Notes: generated by a model not told the origin, from the sequence alone. A stretch of 64,000 bases of DNA from RH-AL1 sp965277355 (GCA_965277355.1 CBDICN010000002.1:1054001-1118000), one strand, 5' to 3'; shown: positions 1 to 8,600, numbered from the stretch's first letter. Numbers and translations are program-made.

Positions 1-1027
1 AAAAGTCGCCGACCGTGCCGGGAAACGGCGCCACGCCGGCGACGAGCCGCACCGCGAAGCCCAGTCCGAAACCGTAGCCCGGTCCCGGCGGGTAATAGGC
101 CGCTTTGGCGATGTCGCGGCCGAGATGGTCCGCGGTCGCCAGATCGATCATCGCCGCGCCGACGACGCGCCGGCCGGCGAACCGGCCGCGCGCCAGCAGC
201 ATCCGCAGGAAGCGCGCCTGGTCGTCGAGCGTGGAGACGAGGCCGTGATTGCCGCGCTGGCCGCGCCGGGGCACGCAGGGATCATAGAAGATCGGCCGCT
301 CGTCCGACCGCTGCGGCAGCGGTTGCGCGACGCGCCCGCGCATCGTTGGCGGCGGCCGGAACGTCGTCTCGGCCATGCCGAGCGGCTCGAACAACGTGTC
401 TTCGAGCACGCCCTGGAGATCGCGGCCGGCGACGACCTCGAGCACGCGCCCGAGCACGTCGGTGGCATGGGAATAGTGCCAGACGCGACCCGGCTGATGC
501 TCCAGGGGAAGGGCGGCGATCCGCGCCGCGAACTCGGCGTTGCAGAGATCCTCTTCGAGCAAGCCGTCGGCGACGTAGGCGCGCTTGGCCGCGCCGTCGC
601 CGAGAAAGCCGTAGGCGAGCCCGGCGGTGTGCCGCATCAGGTCCTGGATCGTCGGCGCCGCCTCGGCCGCCGTCGTGGTGCCGTCCGCTCCGGCGACGCG
701 CAGGTCGGCGAAGGCCGGGATGATGTCGGCGACCGGCTGATCGAGGCGCAGAACGCCGCGCTCGGCGAGGACGAGGGCGGCCACCGTGACGACCGGCTTG
801 GTCATGGAATAGATTCGCCAGATCGCGTCGCGTAGCAGCGGCGCGCCGGCGGCGACATCGCGGGAGCCGGAGCAATGGGCGTAAACGTCGTCCCCGGCAT
901 CCCCGACCAGGATCGCGGCGCCCGGGATCGCACCCGCCGCGACATCCGCGTCGAGCCGCGCGCCGATAGCCGCGAGGCGCCGCTGGTCGAAGCGCGGGGT
1001 ATCCAGCAGGCGGTGTGGCTCCGGCAT
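1..1027 (-). CDS. Serine hydrolase, class C beta-lactamase/esterase family (3' end off window)
   Basis: The frame opens at an ATG at 1027 and runs off the window edge, giving about 342 residues. The beta-lactamase-fold catalytic motifs are visible: S-M-T-K at residues 74-77 (nucleophile Ser74, base Lys77) and Y-S-H at 185-187, in place of the Y-x-N of true AmpC enzymes. That variant is usual in EstB-like esterases and D-aminopeptidase relatives. No signal peptide is evident, so a cytoplasmic esterase or peptidase is more likely than a resistance beta-lactamase. The substrate cannot be told from sequence. It points away from the SDR gene that starts at 1214. Confidence 0.85.
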   Translation of the reverse strand, partial: MPEPHRLLDTPRFDQRRLAAIGARLDADVAAGAIPGAAILVGDAGDDVYAHCSGSRDVAAGAPLLRDAIWRIYSMTKPVVTVAALVLAERGVLRLDQPVADIIPAFADLRVAGADGTTTAAEAAPTIQDLMRHTAGLAYGFLGDGAAKRAYVADGLLEEDLCNAEFAARIAALPLEHQPGRVWHYSHATDVLGRVLEVVAGRDLQGVLEDTLFEPLGMAETTFRPPPTMRGRVAQPLPQRSDERPIFYDPCVPRRGQRGNHGLVSTLDDQARFLRMLLARGRFAGRRVVGAAMIDLATADHLGRDIAKAAYYPPGPGYGFGLGFAVRLVAGVAPFPGTVGDF

Positions 1028-1213
1028 GTCGAGGCTCCTACCACGGCACGGTGATCGGCCGAAGCGCGCGCCTTCCGGCCAACTGGGCCACGCGGACGAC
1101 GATCTTGCCGATAGGCTTGCCGCTTTGGCGATGCCCGAAGTTTGAAAGCGCCCTCGCCCGCTTGCCGAGCGGCAGCCCGGGCTTAAGTTCGACAGGCGGC
1201 AGGGAGAGACAGC

Positions 1214-1918
1214 GTGGCGGACAGGAAGATCGCGATCGTCGCAGGGGTCGGCCCGGGCACCGGTGCAGCGCTGGCGCGCCGTTTCGATGCCGAGGGCTAT
1301 CGCGTCGCGCTGCTCGCGCGCGACAAGGCCTTCAGCGAACAGCTCGCTCCCACGCTGGACGGCGCCAAGGCCTATGCCTGCGACGCGTCCGACGAAGGCT
1401 CCGTCGCCGCGACGATGGCGGCCGTTCGCGCCGACATGGGCGAGGCATCGGCGCTGCTCTACAACGTCGGGTCCGGCACCTTCGGCGACGTCATGTCGAT
1501 CACGCCGGCGCAGTTCGAGACGACCTGGCGGGCCACGGCGTTCGGCGCGCTGCTGATGTCGCAGGCGGTGGTCCCGGCGATGAAGGCGCGCGGCGAAGGC
1601 GCCATCATCTTCACCGGGGCCACCGCCTCGCGGCGCGGCGGCCCGCGCTCGGCGGCGTTCGCCCCGGCCAAATCGGCGCAACGCGCGCTCGCGGAATCGA
1701 TGGCGCGTAGCCTGTGGCCGGTCGGCATCCACATCGCGGTGATGATCGTCGACGGCGTCATCGACATCCCGCGCACCCGCGCGATGATGCCGGACAAGCC
1801 CGACGACTTCTTCCTCAAGCCCGACGCGATCGCGCTGATCGCCGCCGATCTCGTTCGGCAGGACCGCTCCGCCTGGAGCTTCGAGGTCGAGGCGCGACCC
1901 TTCAAGGAGAGCTGGTGA
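1214..1918 (+). CDS. SDR-family NAD(P)-dependent oxidoreductase with Phe in place of the catalytic Tyr
   Basis: This is a 234-residue Rossmann-fold short-chain dehydrogenase. The nucleotide-binding motif G-V-G-P-G-T-G is at residues 11-17 and N-V-G, replacing N-A-G, is at 84-86. The usual Y-x-x-x-K catalytic pair reads F149-A-P-A-K153, so the acid/base tyrosine is missing. Some SDR subfamilies share this substitution, so it may be a natural variant rather than damage, but normal carbonyl reduction is doubtful. Translation starts at a GTG with an AGGGAGAG ribosome-binding site at 1201-1208. The stop overlaps the start of the MOSC gene, so the two are probably translationally coupled. Confidence 0.88.
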   Translation: MADRKIAIVAGVGPGTGAALARRFDAEGYRVALLARDKAFSEQLAPTLDGAKAYACDASDEGSVAATMAAVRADMGEASALLYNVGSGTFGDVMSITPAQFETTWRATAFGALLMSQAVVPAMKARGEGAIIFTGATASRRGGPRSAAFAPAKSAQRALAESMARSLWPVGIHIAVMIVDGVIDIPRTRAMMPDKPDDFFLKPDAIALIAADLVRQDRSAWSFEVEARPFKESW

Positions 1919-2484
1919 GCGAGCTGCTGAGCCCTGCCGGCCGCGAGGCCGGGACCGTCGTCGCGGTCAGCATGAGCCCGACGCACGGCTTCTCGAAGAC
2001 GCCGCGCCCGAGCATCACCCTGCTCGCCGGCCAGGGCGTCGAGGGCGACGCCCACGCCGGCCGCACCGTCCAGCACCTCTACCGCGTCAAGCTCGACCCG
2101 CGCGCGGAAAACCTCGCGCAGGTGCACTTCCTCCATGCAGAACTGTTCGAGGAGCTGGCGCGGGACGGCCATGCGATCGAGCCGGGGGCGATGGGCGAGA
2201 ACGTGCTGACGCGCGGCCTCGACCTGCTCGCCATGCCGGCCGGCACCCTGTTCCGGATCGACGAGGCCCTGGTCGAGATCTCCGGATGCCGCGATCCGTG
2301 CAAGAAGATCGACAGCCTCGGCAAGGGGCTGACGAAGCGGCTGTTCGGCAGGGCGCCGGACGGCAGCCTGATCCGCAAGGCCGGGATCATGGGGATCGTG
2401 CTCGAGGGCGGCACGATCCGGCCCGGCGACACGATCGCGGTGACGCTGCCGGCGCAGCCGCACCGGCGCCTCGAGGTGGTGTGA
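1915..2484 (+). CDS. MOSC domain-containing protein
   Basis: This 189-residue protein has a MOSC domain, the fold at the C-terminus of molybdenum-cofactor sulfurases and in YiiM/YuaD-type proteins. Family signatures are G-V-E-G-D-A-H-A-G near residue 41, G-E-N-V-L near 94, and a cysteine region with Cys125 and Cys129. The conserved cysteine is thought to carry sulfur or handle the molybdopterin cofactor. It starts at a GTG that shares a GTGA overlap with the SDR stop, preceded by AAGGAG. The substrate is unknown. A pterin dehydratase gene follows about 430 bp downstream. Confidence 0.88.
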   Translation: MSELLSPAGREAGTVVAVSMSPTHGFSKTPRPSITLLAGQGVEGDAHAGRTVQHLYRVKLDPRAENLAQVHFLHAELFEELARDGHAIEPGAMGENVLTRGLDLLAMPAGTLFRIDEALVEISGCRDPCKKIDSLGKGLTKRLFGRAPDGSLIRKAGIMGIVLEGGTIRPGDTIAVTLPAQPHRRLEVV

Positions 2485-2915
2485 GTGCCAGGAAGCCCTC
2501 GCCCGTTGGCAGGGCGCACGCCCCGCCGGACCTTACTGCGTTGCCTCTTCGAGGAGATAGGATCGTCGCCTTTGTACGGTGCGTCTCCTTCGGTTAGGAT
2601 GACCCGATCGCGTGCCGCATACGTCGGCTCGTGACGCTTGTGACGCTTGTGACCCCTGTGACACAAGATTGAGAACGCGAGAATGCTCCGCGGTCCTGCG
2701 GGTATAAGGATATGCGTTTGACCAAGGAGATACCGGGCCGCCGGCGTGCAGACAGGTCCGACCGATGGTTTTGCTCGTAGCGCATCCTCCGCGTTAGACA
2801 TGACGCATCCTGACGCGTGTTTGTCGACGTTTCGGATTTTTAGACCGCGCTGAAGCGGACAGCCGCTGGCGTCGCGACAGCGCCGGGCGTCGCTCCTGCG
2901 AGAAAGAGGGGAAGC
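2485..2915. other. Intergenic stretch between the MOSC and pterin dehydratase genes
   Basis: No convincing gene is seen in these 431 bases. They hold the short tandem repeat described separately at 2631-2664. The part just before the next start, with GAAAGAGGGGAAGC, supplies its ribosome-binding site. Confidence 0.6.
2631..2664. repeat. Tandem 9-bp repeat, GTGACGCTT type
   Basis: Units begin at 2631, 2640, 2649 and 2658, reading GTGACGCTT, GTGACGCTT, GTGACCCCT and a partial GTGACAC. The last two have drifted. On the minus strand the repeat encodes a Val-Thr-Ser run in a short frame that has no other sign of being a gene. Role unknown. Confidence 0.7.
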
Positions 2916-3278
2916 GTGACCACGGAGAAAGCTCCCACGGACAGCAAGATCGCCGAACGTCTCGCAGCGCTGCCGTACTGGCGCTACGCCGACGGCGCGA
3001 TCCAGCGCACCTACAGGACCTCGGGCTGGCGGGCCACGCTGATGGTCGTCACCACCGTCGGGCATCTGTGCGAGGCGGCCTGGCACCATCCCGACCTCGT
3101 CGTCACCTACGACAGCGTGACGGTGAAGCTCTCGACTCATTCGGCGAAGGGCATCACCGAGAAGGATTTCGCGATGGCGGCGAAGATCGAAGCGGTGGTC
3201 GCCTGGCAGCCGGCCAAGGAGGGCGGCGCGCTGACCGGGCCGCCGGCGAGCCACGCCTACTTGATCCACGATGCGTGA
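2916..3278 (+). CDS. 4a-hydroxytetrahydrobiopterin dehydratase (PCD/DCoH family)
   Basis: This 120-residue protein matches the pterin-4a-carbinolamine dehydratase family in length and in the H57-H58-P59-D core with the preceding A-A-W. The enzyme dehydrates 4a-hydroxytetrahydropterins. In bacteria without phenylalanine hydroxylase, comparative genomics has linked this family to molybdopterin use, which fits the nearby MOSC gene. The start is a GTG after a GAGGGGAAGC ribosome-binding site. No phenylalanine hydroxylase is visible, so a moco-related role is an inference from context. Confidence 0.88.
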   Translation: MTTEKAPTDSKIAERLAALPYWRYADGAIQRTYRTSGWRATLMVVTTVGHLCEAAWHHPDLVVTYDSVTVKLSTHSAKGITEKDFAMAAKIEAVVAWQPAKEGGALTGPPASHAYLIHDA

Positions 3279-3289
3279 GGCCGGCTCGC

Positions 3290-3535
3290 TCACCGACGCG
3301 GTCGCGGACCTGCACGGCAGGCGCGATAGCCGGCCGGCGTCGGCTCGCGGTGGACCCGCGTCTGCAAGGTGACGGCATTGACGACACAAAGCTCGGCGAT
3401 GCCGAACACCGCGTAGAGGCCGGCCTTGCGTCCGAGGTCGTAGTTCAGGCTCGAGATCGGAGACTCGTGCTCCTGGAGAATACCGCCGGCGGTCGGCGCC
3501 TCGATCTCGGCCACGGTGAAGCGGCGGCGCGGCAA
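3290..3535 (-). pseudogene. Remnant of a Uma2-family (PD-(D/E)xK) nuclease gene
   Basis: A minus-strand frame carries two recognisable ends of a Uma2 protein. The N-terminal piece is R-R-F-T-V-A-E-I-E. The C-terminal piece has Y-D-L-G-R-K-A-G-L-Y-A, then a decayed I-P-E-Y-W-V-V-D strand (here I-A-E-L-C-V-V-N), then V-H-R-E-P-T-P-A-G-Y. The roughly 80-100 residues between them in an intact protein, including the catalytic Asp and Glu-x-Lys region, are missing. I read this as an internal deletion followed by decay. It lies between two genes that converge on it. Confidence 0.6.
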
Positions 3536-3590
3536 GCCCTCGGCCGCCGTGGTCGTCGGTATCGCGGTTCCAGAACGGTCGCGCGCTCCG

Positions 3591-4289
3591 TCAGCGCCGC
3601 AGGCAGCGCTTCCAGTCGGCGTCACCGCGGGCGCGGGCGACGATGCCGCTGGCGAGGCGGCGCTGGAACGGACGCGGATGGCCGGCGTCGCGCGAAAAGG
3701 GATTGGGCAGCGCCGTCGCCAGCAGCGCCGCCTCGCGGGCGTCGAGCTTCGCGGCGGCCTTGTGGAAATAGTGCCGGGCGGCCGCCTCGACCCCGAAGAT
3801 GCCGTCGCCCCATTCCGCGATGTTGAGATACACTTCGACGGTGTGCTGCTTCGACCACAGCTTATCGAGGCCGAGCGCGATGGCGATCTCGGCCGCCTTG
3901 CGGATCTTCCAGCGCACCGGCCACAGGAACAGGTTGCGCGCGGTCTGCATGGTGATGGTCGAGGCGCCGCGCGAGGGCCCCTCGCTTTCGGCGTCCTGCA
4001 TCACCTGGTGCAGGCTGTCCCAGTCGACCCCGTCGTTGCCGCAGAAGGTGGAATCCTCCGAGGCGACGACGGACTCGACCAGCACCGGGGCGATCGCCGT
4101 CAACGGCACGTAGTCGCGCTCGTAGCCGCGAAAGGTGAGCGTGCGTGAAAGCATCAGGGTCGAGACCGGTGGCGCCACGGTGTCGATCAGGAACAGGCCG
4201 ACGAACACGAGGACCAGGGTGATTGCGCCGTAAATGACGCATCGCATCAGGATTCCGAAAAGCCCCGGCCCACGCCGCCCAACTGCCAT
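3591..4289 (-). CDS. mtgA: Monofunctional peptidoglycan glycosyltransferase
   Basis: This 232-residue GT51 enzyme polymerises lipid II into glycan strands at the inner membrane. One N-terminal transmembrane helix spans about residues 16-36. The catalytic glutamate lies in V-V-A-S-E78-D, followed by G-A-S-T-I-T-M-Q near 108 and a K-x(7)-E-V-Y-L-N motif near 147-155. The ATG at 4289 was chosen because it places a short cytoplasmic leader before the helix and leaves about 90 bp between it and the divergent ispA start. No transpeptidase domain is present, as expected for MtgA. Confidence 0.93.
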   Translation of the reverse strand: MAVGRRGPGLFGILMRCVIYGAITLVLVFVGLFLIDTVAPPVSTLMLSRTLTFRGYERDYVPLTAIAPVLVESVVASEDSTFCGNDGVDWDSLHQVMQDAESEGPSRGASTITMQTARNLFLWPVRWKIRKAAEIAIALGLDKLWSKQHTVEVYLNIAEWGDGIFGVEAAARHYFHKAAAKLDAREAALLATALPNPFSRDAGHPRPFQRRLASGIVARARGDADWKRCLRR

Positions 4290-4377
4290 GCGGCAGCCTT
4301 GACCCAACCCGATCGATCGGGCAAGCGGAACCAACTTGGCCGCCATTTGAGACGTTGGCCGTCGCTTGAGCGAGTGC

Positions 4378-5310
4378 ATGACGCGTTACGCCGAAAGCAG
4401 CGAGTTCCAGGATCGGTTGACCGCGGTCGCCGAGACGACGGAGCGCATGCTCGGTTCGCTCCTCGGCGACGCGATTCTGCCGGGCGAGACGGTGCGGCCG
4501 GCGCGTTTCATGGATGCGATGCGCTACGCCGCGATGGGTGGCGGCAAGCGGCTGCGGCCGTTCCTCCTGGTCGAAACGGCGCGGCTGTTCGGCGTCGGCG
4601 GCGAGGGCGTGCTGCGCGCCGCCTGCGCGCTGGAGATGATCCACTGCTACTCGCTGGTGCACGACGATCTGCCGGCGATGGACGACGACGATTTGCGCCG
4701 CGGCCGCCCCACGACCCACAGGGCCTACGATGAGGCGACCGCGATCCTAGTCGGCGACGGGCTGCTGACCTACGCCTTCGACATCATGGCCGATCCGGCG
4801 ACGCATCCCGACCCGGCGGTTCGCGCCGAGCTTGTCCTGCGGCTCGCCCGCAGCGCCGGCATCGGCGGCATGGCAGGTGGCCAGATGCTCGACCTGGAAG
4901 CGGAGGCCTCCGCCGAGCCGCATACCGCCGAACACGTGATCACCCTGCAGGCGATGAAAACGGGTGCGCTGCTCCACTTTGCCGTCGCTGCCGGTGCGCT
5001 CCTCGGCGGGGCCGATCAAGCCGCCAGGGCCGCTCTGTCGCGCTACGGCCAGGCGCTCGGCGCAGCGTTCCAGGTCGCCGACGACATCCTCGACGTCGAG
5101 GCGGACGAGGCGGCACTCGGCAAGAAGGCCGGCAAGGACGCCGAGCGGAACAAGGCGACGCTCGTCGCGGCCCTCGGGCTCAAAGCGGCGTGCGCGCGTC
5201 GCGACCGGCTGGCGGCCGTGGCGATCGCAGCGCTCGAGACCATCCCGCAAGGCCGCGATGCCGACGTCCTCAAGGATGCGGCACGCTTCGCCGTCGAGCG
5301 GAAGAGCTGA
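4378..5310 (+). CDS. ispA: Farnesyl/geranyl diphosphate synthase (polyprenyl synthetase)
   Basis: This 310-residue prenyltransferase condenses IPP with allylic diphosphates. It shows G-K-R-L-R-P at 56-61, the first Asp-rich motif D-D-L-P-A-M-D-D-D-D at 96-105, and the second D-D-I-L-D at 235-239. The four-residue gap within the first Asp-rich motif is typical of short-chain (C15) bacterial enzymes. An ATG at 4378 was preferred over an in-frame TTG at 4366. The stop overlaps the start of the DUF1345 gene. With ispG in this window it belongs to the MEP-to-quinone isoprenoid supply. Confidence 0.93.
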   Translation: MTRYAESSEFQDRLTAVAETTERMLGSLLGDAILPGETVRPARFMDAMRYAAMGGGKRLRPFLLVETARLFGVGGEGVLRAACALEMIHCYSLVHDDLPAMDDDDLRRGRPTTHRAYDEATAILVGDGLLTYAFDIMADPATHPDPAVRAELVLRLARSAGIGGMAGGQMLDLEAEASAEPHTAEHVITLQAMKTGALLHFAVAAGALLGGADQAARAALSRYGQALGAAFQVADDILDVEADEAALGKKAGKDAERNKATLVAALGLKAACARRDRLAAVAIAALETIPQGRDADVLKDAARFAVERKS

Positions 5311-6017
5311 ACACCACCGACACCGATCACGAGCCGAGCCGCTCCCGCTACCTCGGCTACCGTCTGACACTCGGTCGACCACGCCTGCTGATCAGCGTGC
5401 TCGTGGCGGTTCTCGCCTATGTCGTGCTGCCCTCAAGCATGGAGACGGTCACGCGTCTCCTCGTCGCCTGGAACATCGGCACGGTGCTTGACCTCGTGCT
5501 CAACGCCATCATGATCAGCCGCTCGAGCGCCCGCAGCATGCGCTGGCGTGCATCCGTGACGGACGACGGCAAGTGGGTGATCCTGGGGCTCGCGGCCACA
5601 GCGGCTATGGCGGCGATGGGTGCGATCCTCGTCGAGATCGGGATCGCGAAAGGCCTCAAGAGCACTGCCGCGGGAGAGCATTACCTGCTCGCCGGGCTGA
5701 CCATCATAAGCGCCTGGGTGTTCATCCACTTGTCCTTCGCGCTGCATTACGCCCACGAGTTCTTCGACGAGCACAAGGCGCTGGACGGCGAGGTGTCGAG
5801 GCTGAAGGGCGGCCTCAACTTTCCGGGCACGGACGTGCCGGACTATTGGGACTTCATGTACTTCTCGTTCATCATCGGCGTGGCCTCGCAGACCGCCGAC
5901 GTGTCGATTTCCTCGAAACAGATGCGCCGGCTGTCGCTCGCCCACTCGATCCTGTCGTTTTTCTTCAACTCCGCGATCCTCGCGCTCACCATCAACCTTG
6001 CGGCCGGCCTCGTCTAG
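5307..6017 (+). CDS. DUF1345 integral membrane protein, start uncertain
   Basis: About 236 residues with five to six hydrophobic helices and the DUF1345 pattern, including a conserved segment around H-Y-A-H-E-F-F and a later P-D-Y-W-D-F-M-Y-F-S-F. Its function is unknown. No ATG or GTG lies before the first helix after the ispA stop. A CTG at 5307 overlaps that stop (CTGA) and is given here, but an upstream start inside ispA is equally possible. The tight overlap implies cotranscription with ispA. Confidence 0.75.
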   Translation: MNTTDTDHEPSRSRYLGYRLTLGRPRLLISVLVAVLAYVVLPSSMETVTRLLVAWNIGTVLDLVLNAIMISRSSARSMRWRASVTDDGKWVILGLAATAAMAAMGAILVEIGIAKGLKSTAAGEHYLLAGLTIISAWVFIHLSFALHYAHEFFDEHKALDGEVSRLKGGLNFPGTDVPDYWDFMYFSFIIGVASQTADVSISSKQMRRLSLAHSILSFFFNSAILALTINLAAGLV

Positions 6018-6496
6018 CGAGCCGCGGGATCGATGGCCTCTCTGAAACGGCGGATTTCAGCCGCGAGCGTGGTAGCGAGGCGTCGCGCGGCATCGATCGA
6101 AGGGACGGTTTTCCTCGCGTCGAACGTTCCATAGGACCGCATCGCGATATGCCTGAACCTGCGCGTTTCATCGAGATCTGACGCGACTTCGGCCGAAAGA
6201 ACCGCCGGACGGGCGTGCTCCCCGGAGAGCGGCTTGGCCAGTCGCGCGATCAGCGTCCGATGCCAGTCCTCGCCGACGGGTTGATCCTCGTCCAAAATCC
6301 GCAGGACGCGCTGCAAGGCCTTTTCCGCGGATGTGTGGGCTGCTTGCAGAGCGTGCATCAGCGCCATCCTGTCGCGATAGCCGTTGAGACCACCATCATC
6401 GAAACGGCCGCTCTCAAAAAGAGCAAGCGCGCTCGTGAAATGGCCCTCCGCATCCGTGATGTCATCCTCGACGTCGATCCATTGGGCGTTGCTCAC
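6014..6496 (-). CDS. HEPN-domain protein of a HEPN/MNT toxin-antitoxin pair
   Basis: This 160-residue helical protein is a HepT-like/nucleotidyltransferase substrate-binding protein. The C-terminal motif reads R115-H-I-A-M-R-S-Y122. In classical HepT toxins this position is R-x4-H-x-Y, so the RNase histidine is here Arg120, which may mean no nuclease activity. Close relatives seem to share this form. Its start overlaps the stop of the nucleotidyltransferase gene by 4 bp (ATGA). In this system class the MNT partner typically AMPylates the HEPN tyrosine. Tyr122 is the candidate acceptor. Confidence 0.78.
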   Translation of the reverse strand: MSNAQWIDVEDDITDAEGHFTSALALFESGRFDDGGLNGYRDRMALMHALQAAHTSAEKALQRVLRILDEDQPVGEDWHRTLIARLAKPLSGEHARPAVLSAEVASDLDETRRFRHIAMRSYGTFDARKTVPSIDAARRLATTLAAEIRRFREAIDPAAR

Positions 6497-6819
6497 GAGA
6501 GCACGATCGCGTCACGCCGAACGCGGGCCATCAGCCGGTCCGAGGCTTCGGCGGCCAGATGCACGTCGGGAACGAGGCCCAATCGCCGACATACGGCCTC
6601 CGCATGATGCCGGGCTTGACGCTCGGAAGCCTCTGGAAAGTCCACGAGAACGTCGAAATCGCTCGCCGGCACGAGATCGCCCCGCGCCGCCGATCCGAAC
6701 ACCAGGTATCGGCCGCCACACGCGGCGGCATGGACGCGCAATTCCTCCAGCGCCGACTCCGATGCAGATCGCAGGCGCTCGATCTCCCTCGCTTTCCGGG
6801 CCGCGACGGTCACGTACAC
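6493..6819 (-). CDS. Minimal nucleotidyltransferase (MNT) of a HEPN/MNT pair
   Basis: This 108-residue protein has the polymerase-beta-type motif G42-S-A-A-R-G-D followed by D54-F-D56, the metal-binding pair of minimal nucleotidyltransferases. That is the MntA antitoxin type, which modifies its HEPN partner. It is the first gene of a two-gene operon, with the HEPN gene overlapping its stop. Length and layout are standard for the class. Confidence 0.85.
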   Translation of the reverse strand: MYVTVAARKAREIERLRSASESALEELRVHAAACGGRYLVFGSAARGDLVPASDFDVLVDFPEASERQARHHAEAVCRRLGLVPDVHLAAEASDRLMARVRRDAIVLS

Positions 6820-6863
6820 GCCGGTCTCATGCTCCCTGTCGAATGGTTTGGGGTGCTATTCCC

Positions 6864-8162
6864 CTATTCCGCCGCCTTCGTGCCGAAGCGGCGCTCGATA
6901 TACTCCTCCACCAGCGTCTTGAACTCGCCGGCGATGTTGCCGCCCCGCAGCGTCATCGCCTTTCGCCCATCGATGAACACCGGCGCGGCCGGTGTCTCGC
7001 CGGTGCCGGGCAGCGAGATGCCGATGTCGGCGTGCTTCGATTCGCCGGGGCCGTTGACGATGCAGCCCATCACCGCGACGTTGAGCATTTCGACGCCGGG
7101 ATAGCGCGTCTTCCACTCCGGCATCGAGCGAACGATATCGTCCTGGATGTCGCGCGCCAGCTCCTGGAACACGGTCGAGGTCGTGCGCCCGCAACCGGGG
7201 CAGGCCGCGACCTGCGGCACGAAGGTGCGGAAGCCCATCGTCTGCAGAATCTCCTGCGCGACCTTGACCTCCACGGTCCTGTCGCCGCCCGGCTCCGGCG
7301 TCAGCGAGACGCGGATGGTGTCGCCGATGCCCTGCTGCAGCAGGATGCCGAGCGCCGCGGAGGACGCGACGATCCCTTTCGAGCCCATGCCCGCCTCGGT
7401 CAGACCCAGGTGGAGCGCGTAGTCCGAGCGCGCCGCCAGCATCCGGTAGACGGCGATGAGCTGCTGCACCGCCGAAACCTTGGCCGAGAGGATGATGCGG
7501 TCGCGACCGAGGCCGATCTCCTCCGCTCGCCGGGCGGAGAGCAGGGCCGACCGCAGCATCGCCTCGCGGGTGACCGCGCCCATGTCCTTGGGCTCGGCGA
7601 GCTTGGCGTTCTCGTCCATCAGATGGGTGAGGAGCTCCTGGTCGAGCGAGCCCCAGTTGGCGCCGATCCGCACCGTCTTGCCGTAAAGGATCGCCTTCTC
7701 GACGATGGTGCCGAACTGGGTGTCGCGCTTGGCCTTGAAGCCGACGTTGCCGGGATTGATGCGATATTTGTCGAGCGCCTCGGCGCATGCCGGATGGTCG
7801 GTCAAGAGCTTGTGGCCGATATAGTGAAAGTCGCCGATCAGCGGCACATGGCAACCGATGCGGGCGAGCCGCTCCTTGATCTTCGGGACGGCGGCCGCGG
7901 CCTCGTCGCGATCGACGGTGATGCGAACCATCTCGGAACCGGCGCGGGCGAGGTTGGCGACCTGACGCACGGTCGCGTCGATATCGGCCGTATCGGTATT
8001 GGTCATCGATTGCACGACGATGGGGGCGCCGCCGCCCACCACCACCGCCCCTTCGCCGACACCAACCGCCACCGCCACGGTGTTTCGCCTGGCCATCGGC
8101 AGGGCAACATCCTGATCGGCGGGATCGGCGGGAGAGAGCGCGGCGTCGAAGGACTGGGTCAT
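6864..8162 (-). CDS. ispG: 4-hydroxy-3-methylbut-2-en-1-yl diphosphate synthase
   Basis: This 432-residue iron-sulfur enzyme performs the penultimate MEP-pathway step, MEcPP to HMBPP. The TIM-barrel part begins with P-I-V-V-Q-S-M-T-N-T. The 4Fe-4S ligands are visible as C-P-G-C-G near residue 338 and M-G-C-I-V-N-G-P-G near 385. The ATG at 8162 has an AAGG Shine-Dalgarno sequence. The same frame stays open upstream to 8342, but that extension has no family similarity. It supplies ispA with isoprenoid precursors. Confidence 0.96.
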   Translation of the reverse strand: MTQSFDAALSPADPADQDVALPMARRNTVAVAVGVGEGAVVVGGGAPIVVQSMTNTDTADIDATVRQVANLARAGSEMVRITVDRDEAAAAVPKIKERLARIGCHVPLIGDFHYIGHKLLTDHPACAEALDKYRINPGNVGFKAKRDTQFGTIVEKAILYGKTVRIGANWGSLDQELLTHLMDENAKLAEPKDMGAVTREAMLRSALLSARRAEEIGLGRDRIILSAKVSAVQQLIAVYRMLAARSDYALHLGLTEAGMGSKGIVASSAALGILLQQGIGDTIRVSLTPEPGGDRTVEVKVAQEILQTMGFRTFVPQVAACPGCGRTTSTVFQELARDIQDDIVRSMPEWKTRYPGVEMLNVAVMGCIVNGPGESKHADIGISLPGTGETPAAPVFIDGRKAMTLRGGNIAGEFKTLVEEYIERRFGTKAAE

Positions 8163-8600
8163 CGGGACCTTGTGAATTGGGCCGGAGTGCGAACGCGGCA
8201 GGCCTCCGGCACCTTTCGCCGGCGACGTGCCTTCAGATAGAGCAAAGTGCTCCGAGACGGAAGACACCCGAGATGGCCATGCGCTATCGAACGCAACGAC
8301 ACGAGCGGTGAAGCCGGCCGGACAGCCGATTGGAACGATCACCGAGTTGTGATAGTGACGCGGTAGAGCTGGCGTGAATGGACGATCGTGAGTTTCGATT
8401 CATGCTCAATCCGGATGGATTAAGACCTAAAGCCAATGGTCGGCCCAAGGTTTCGCTCCTATAGTGCCAGCGGCGAGGACTGCGCCATGTAAACAATTGC
8501 TGAAACGCGTGTTCACGGTAGGTTAACGCGCGAAGGTCGATCCAGCCTATATCAAAGTCGACACCTCGACTTGCCTGAGGGGGTAAGCTTGGAGGACACC
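8163..8600. other. Intergenic region between ispG and the response regulator
   Basis: No gene is seen in these 438 bases, which should hold the divergent promoters of ispG and the regulator. They are more AT-rich than the flanks near 8390-8530. No operator could be identified with confidence. Confidence 0.55.

Noticed and set aside
1..1027. Reading the first gene as an AmpC antibiotic-resistance beta-lactamase
   Set aside because: No signal peptide, and Y-S-H replaces Y-x-N, both typical of esterase or peptidase relatives.
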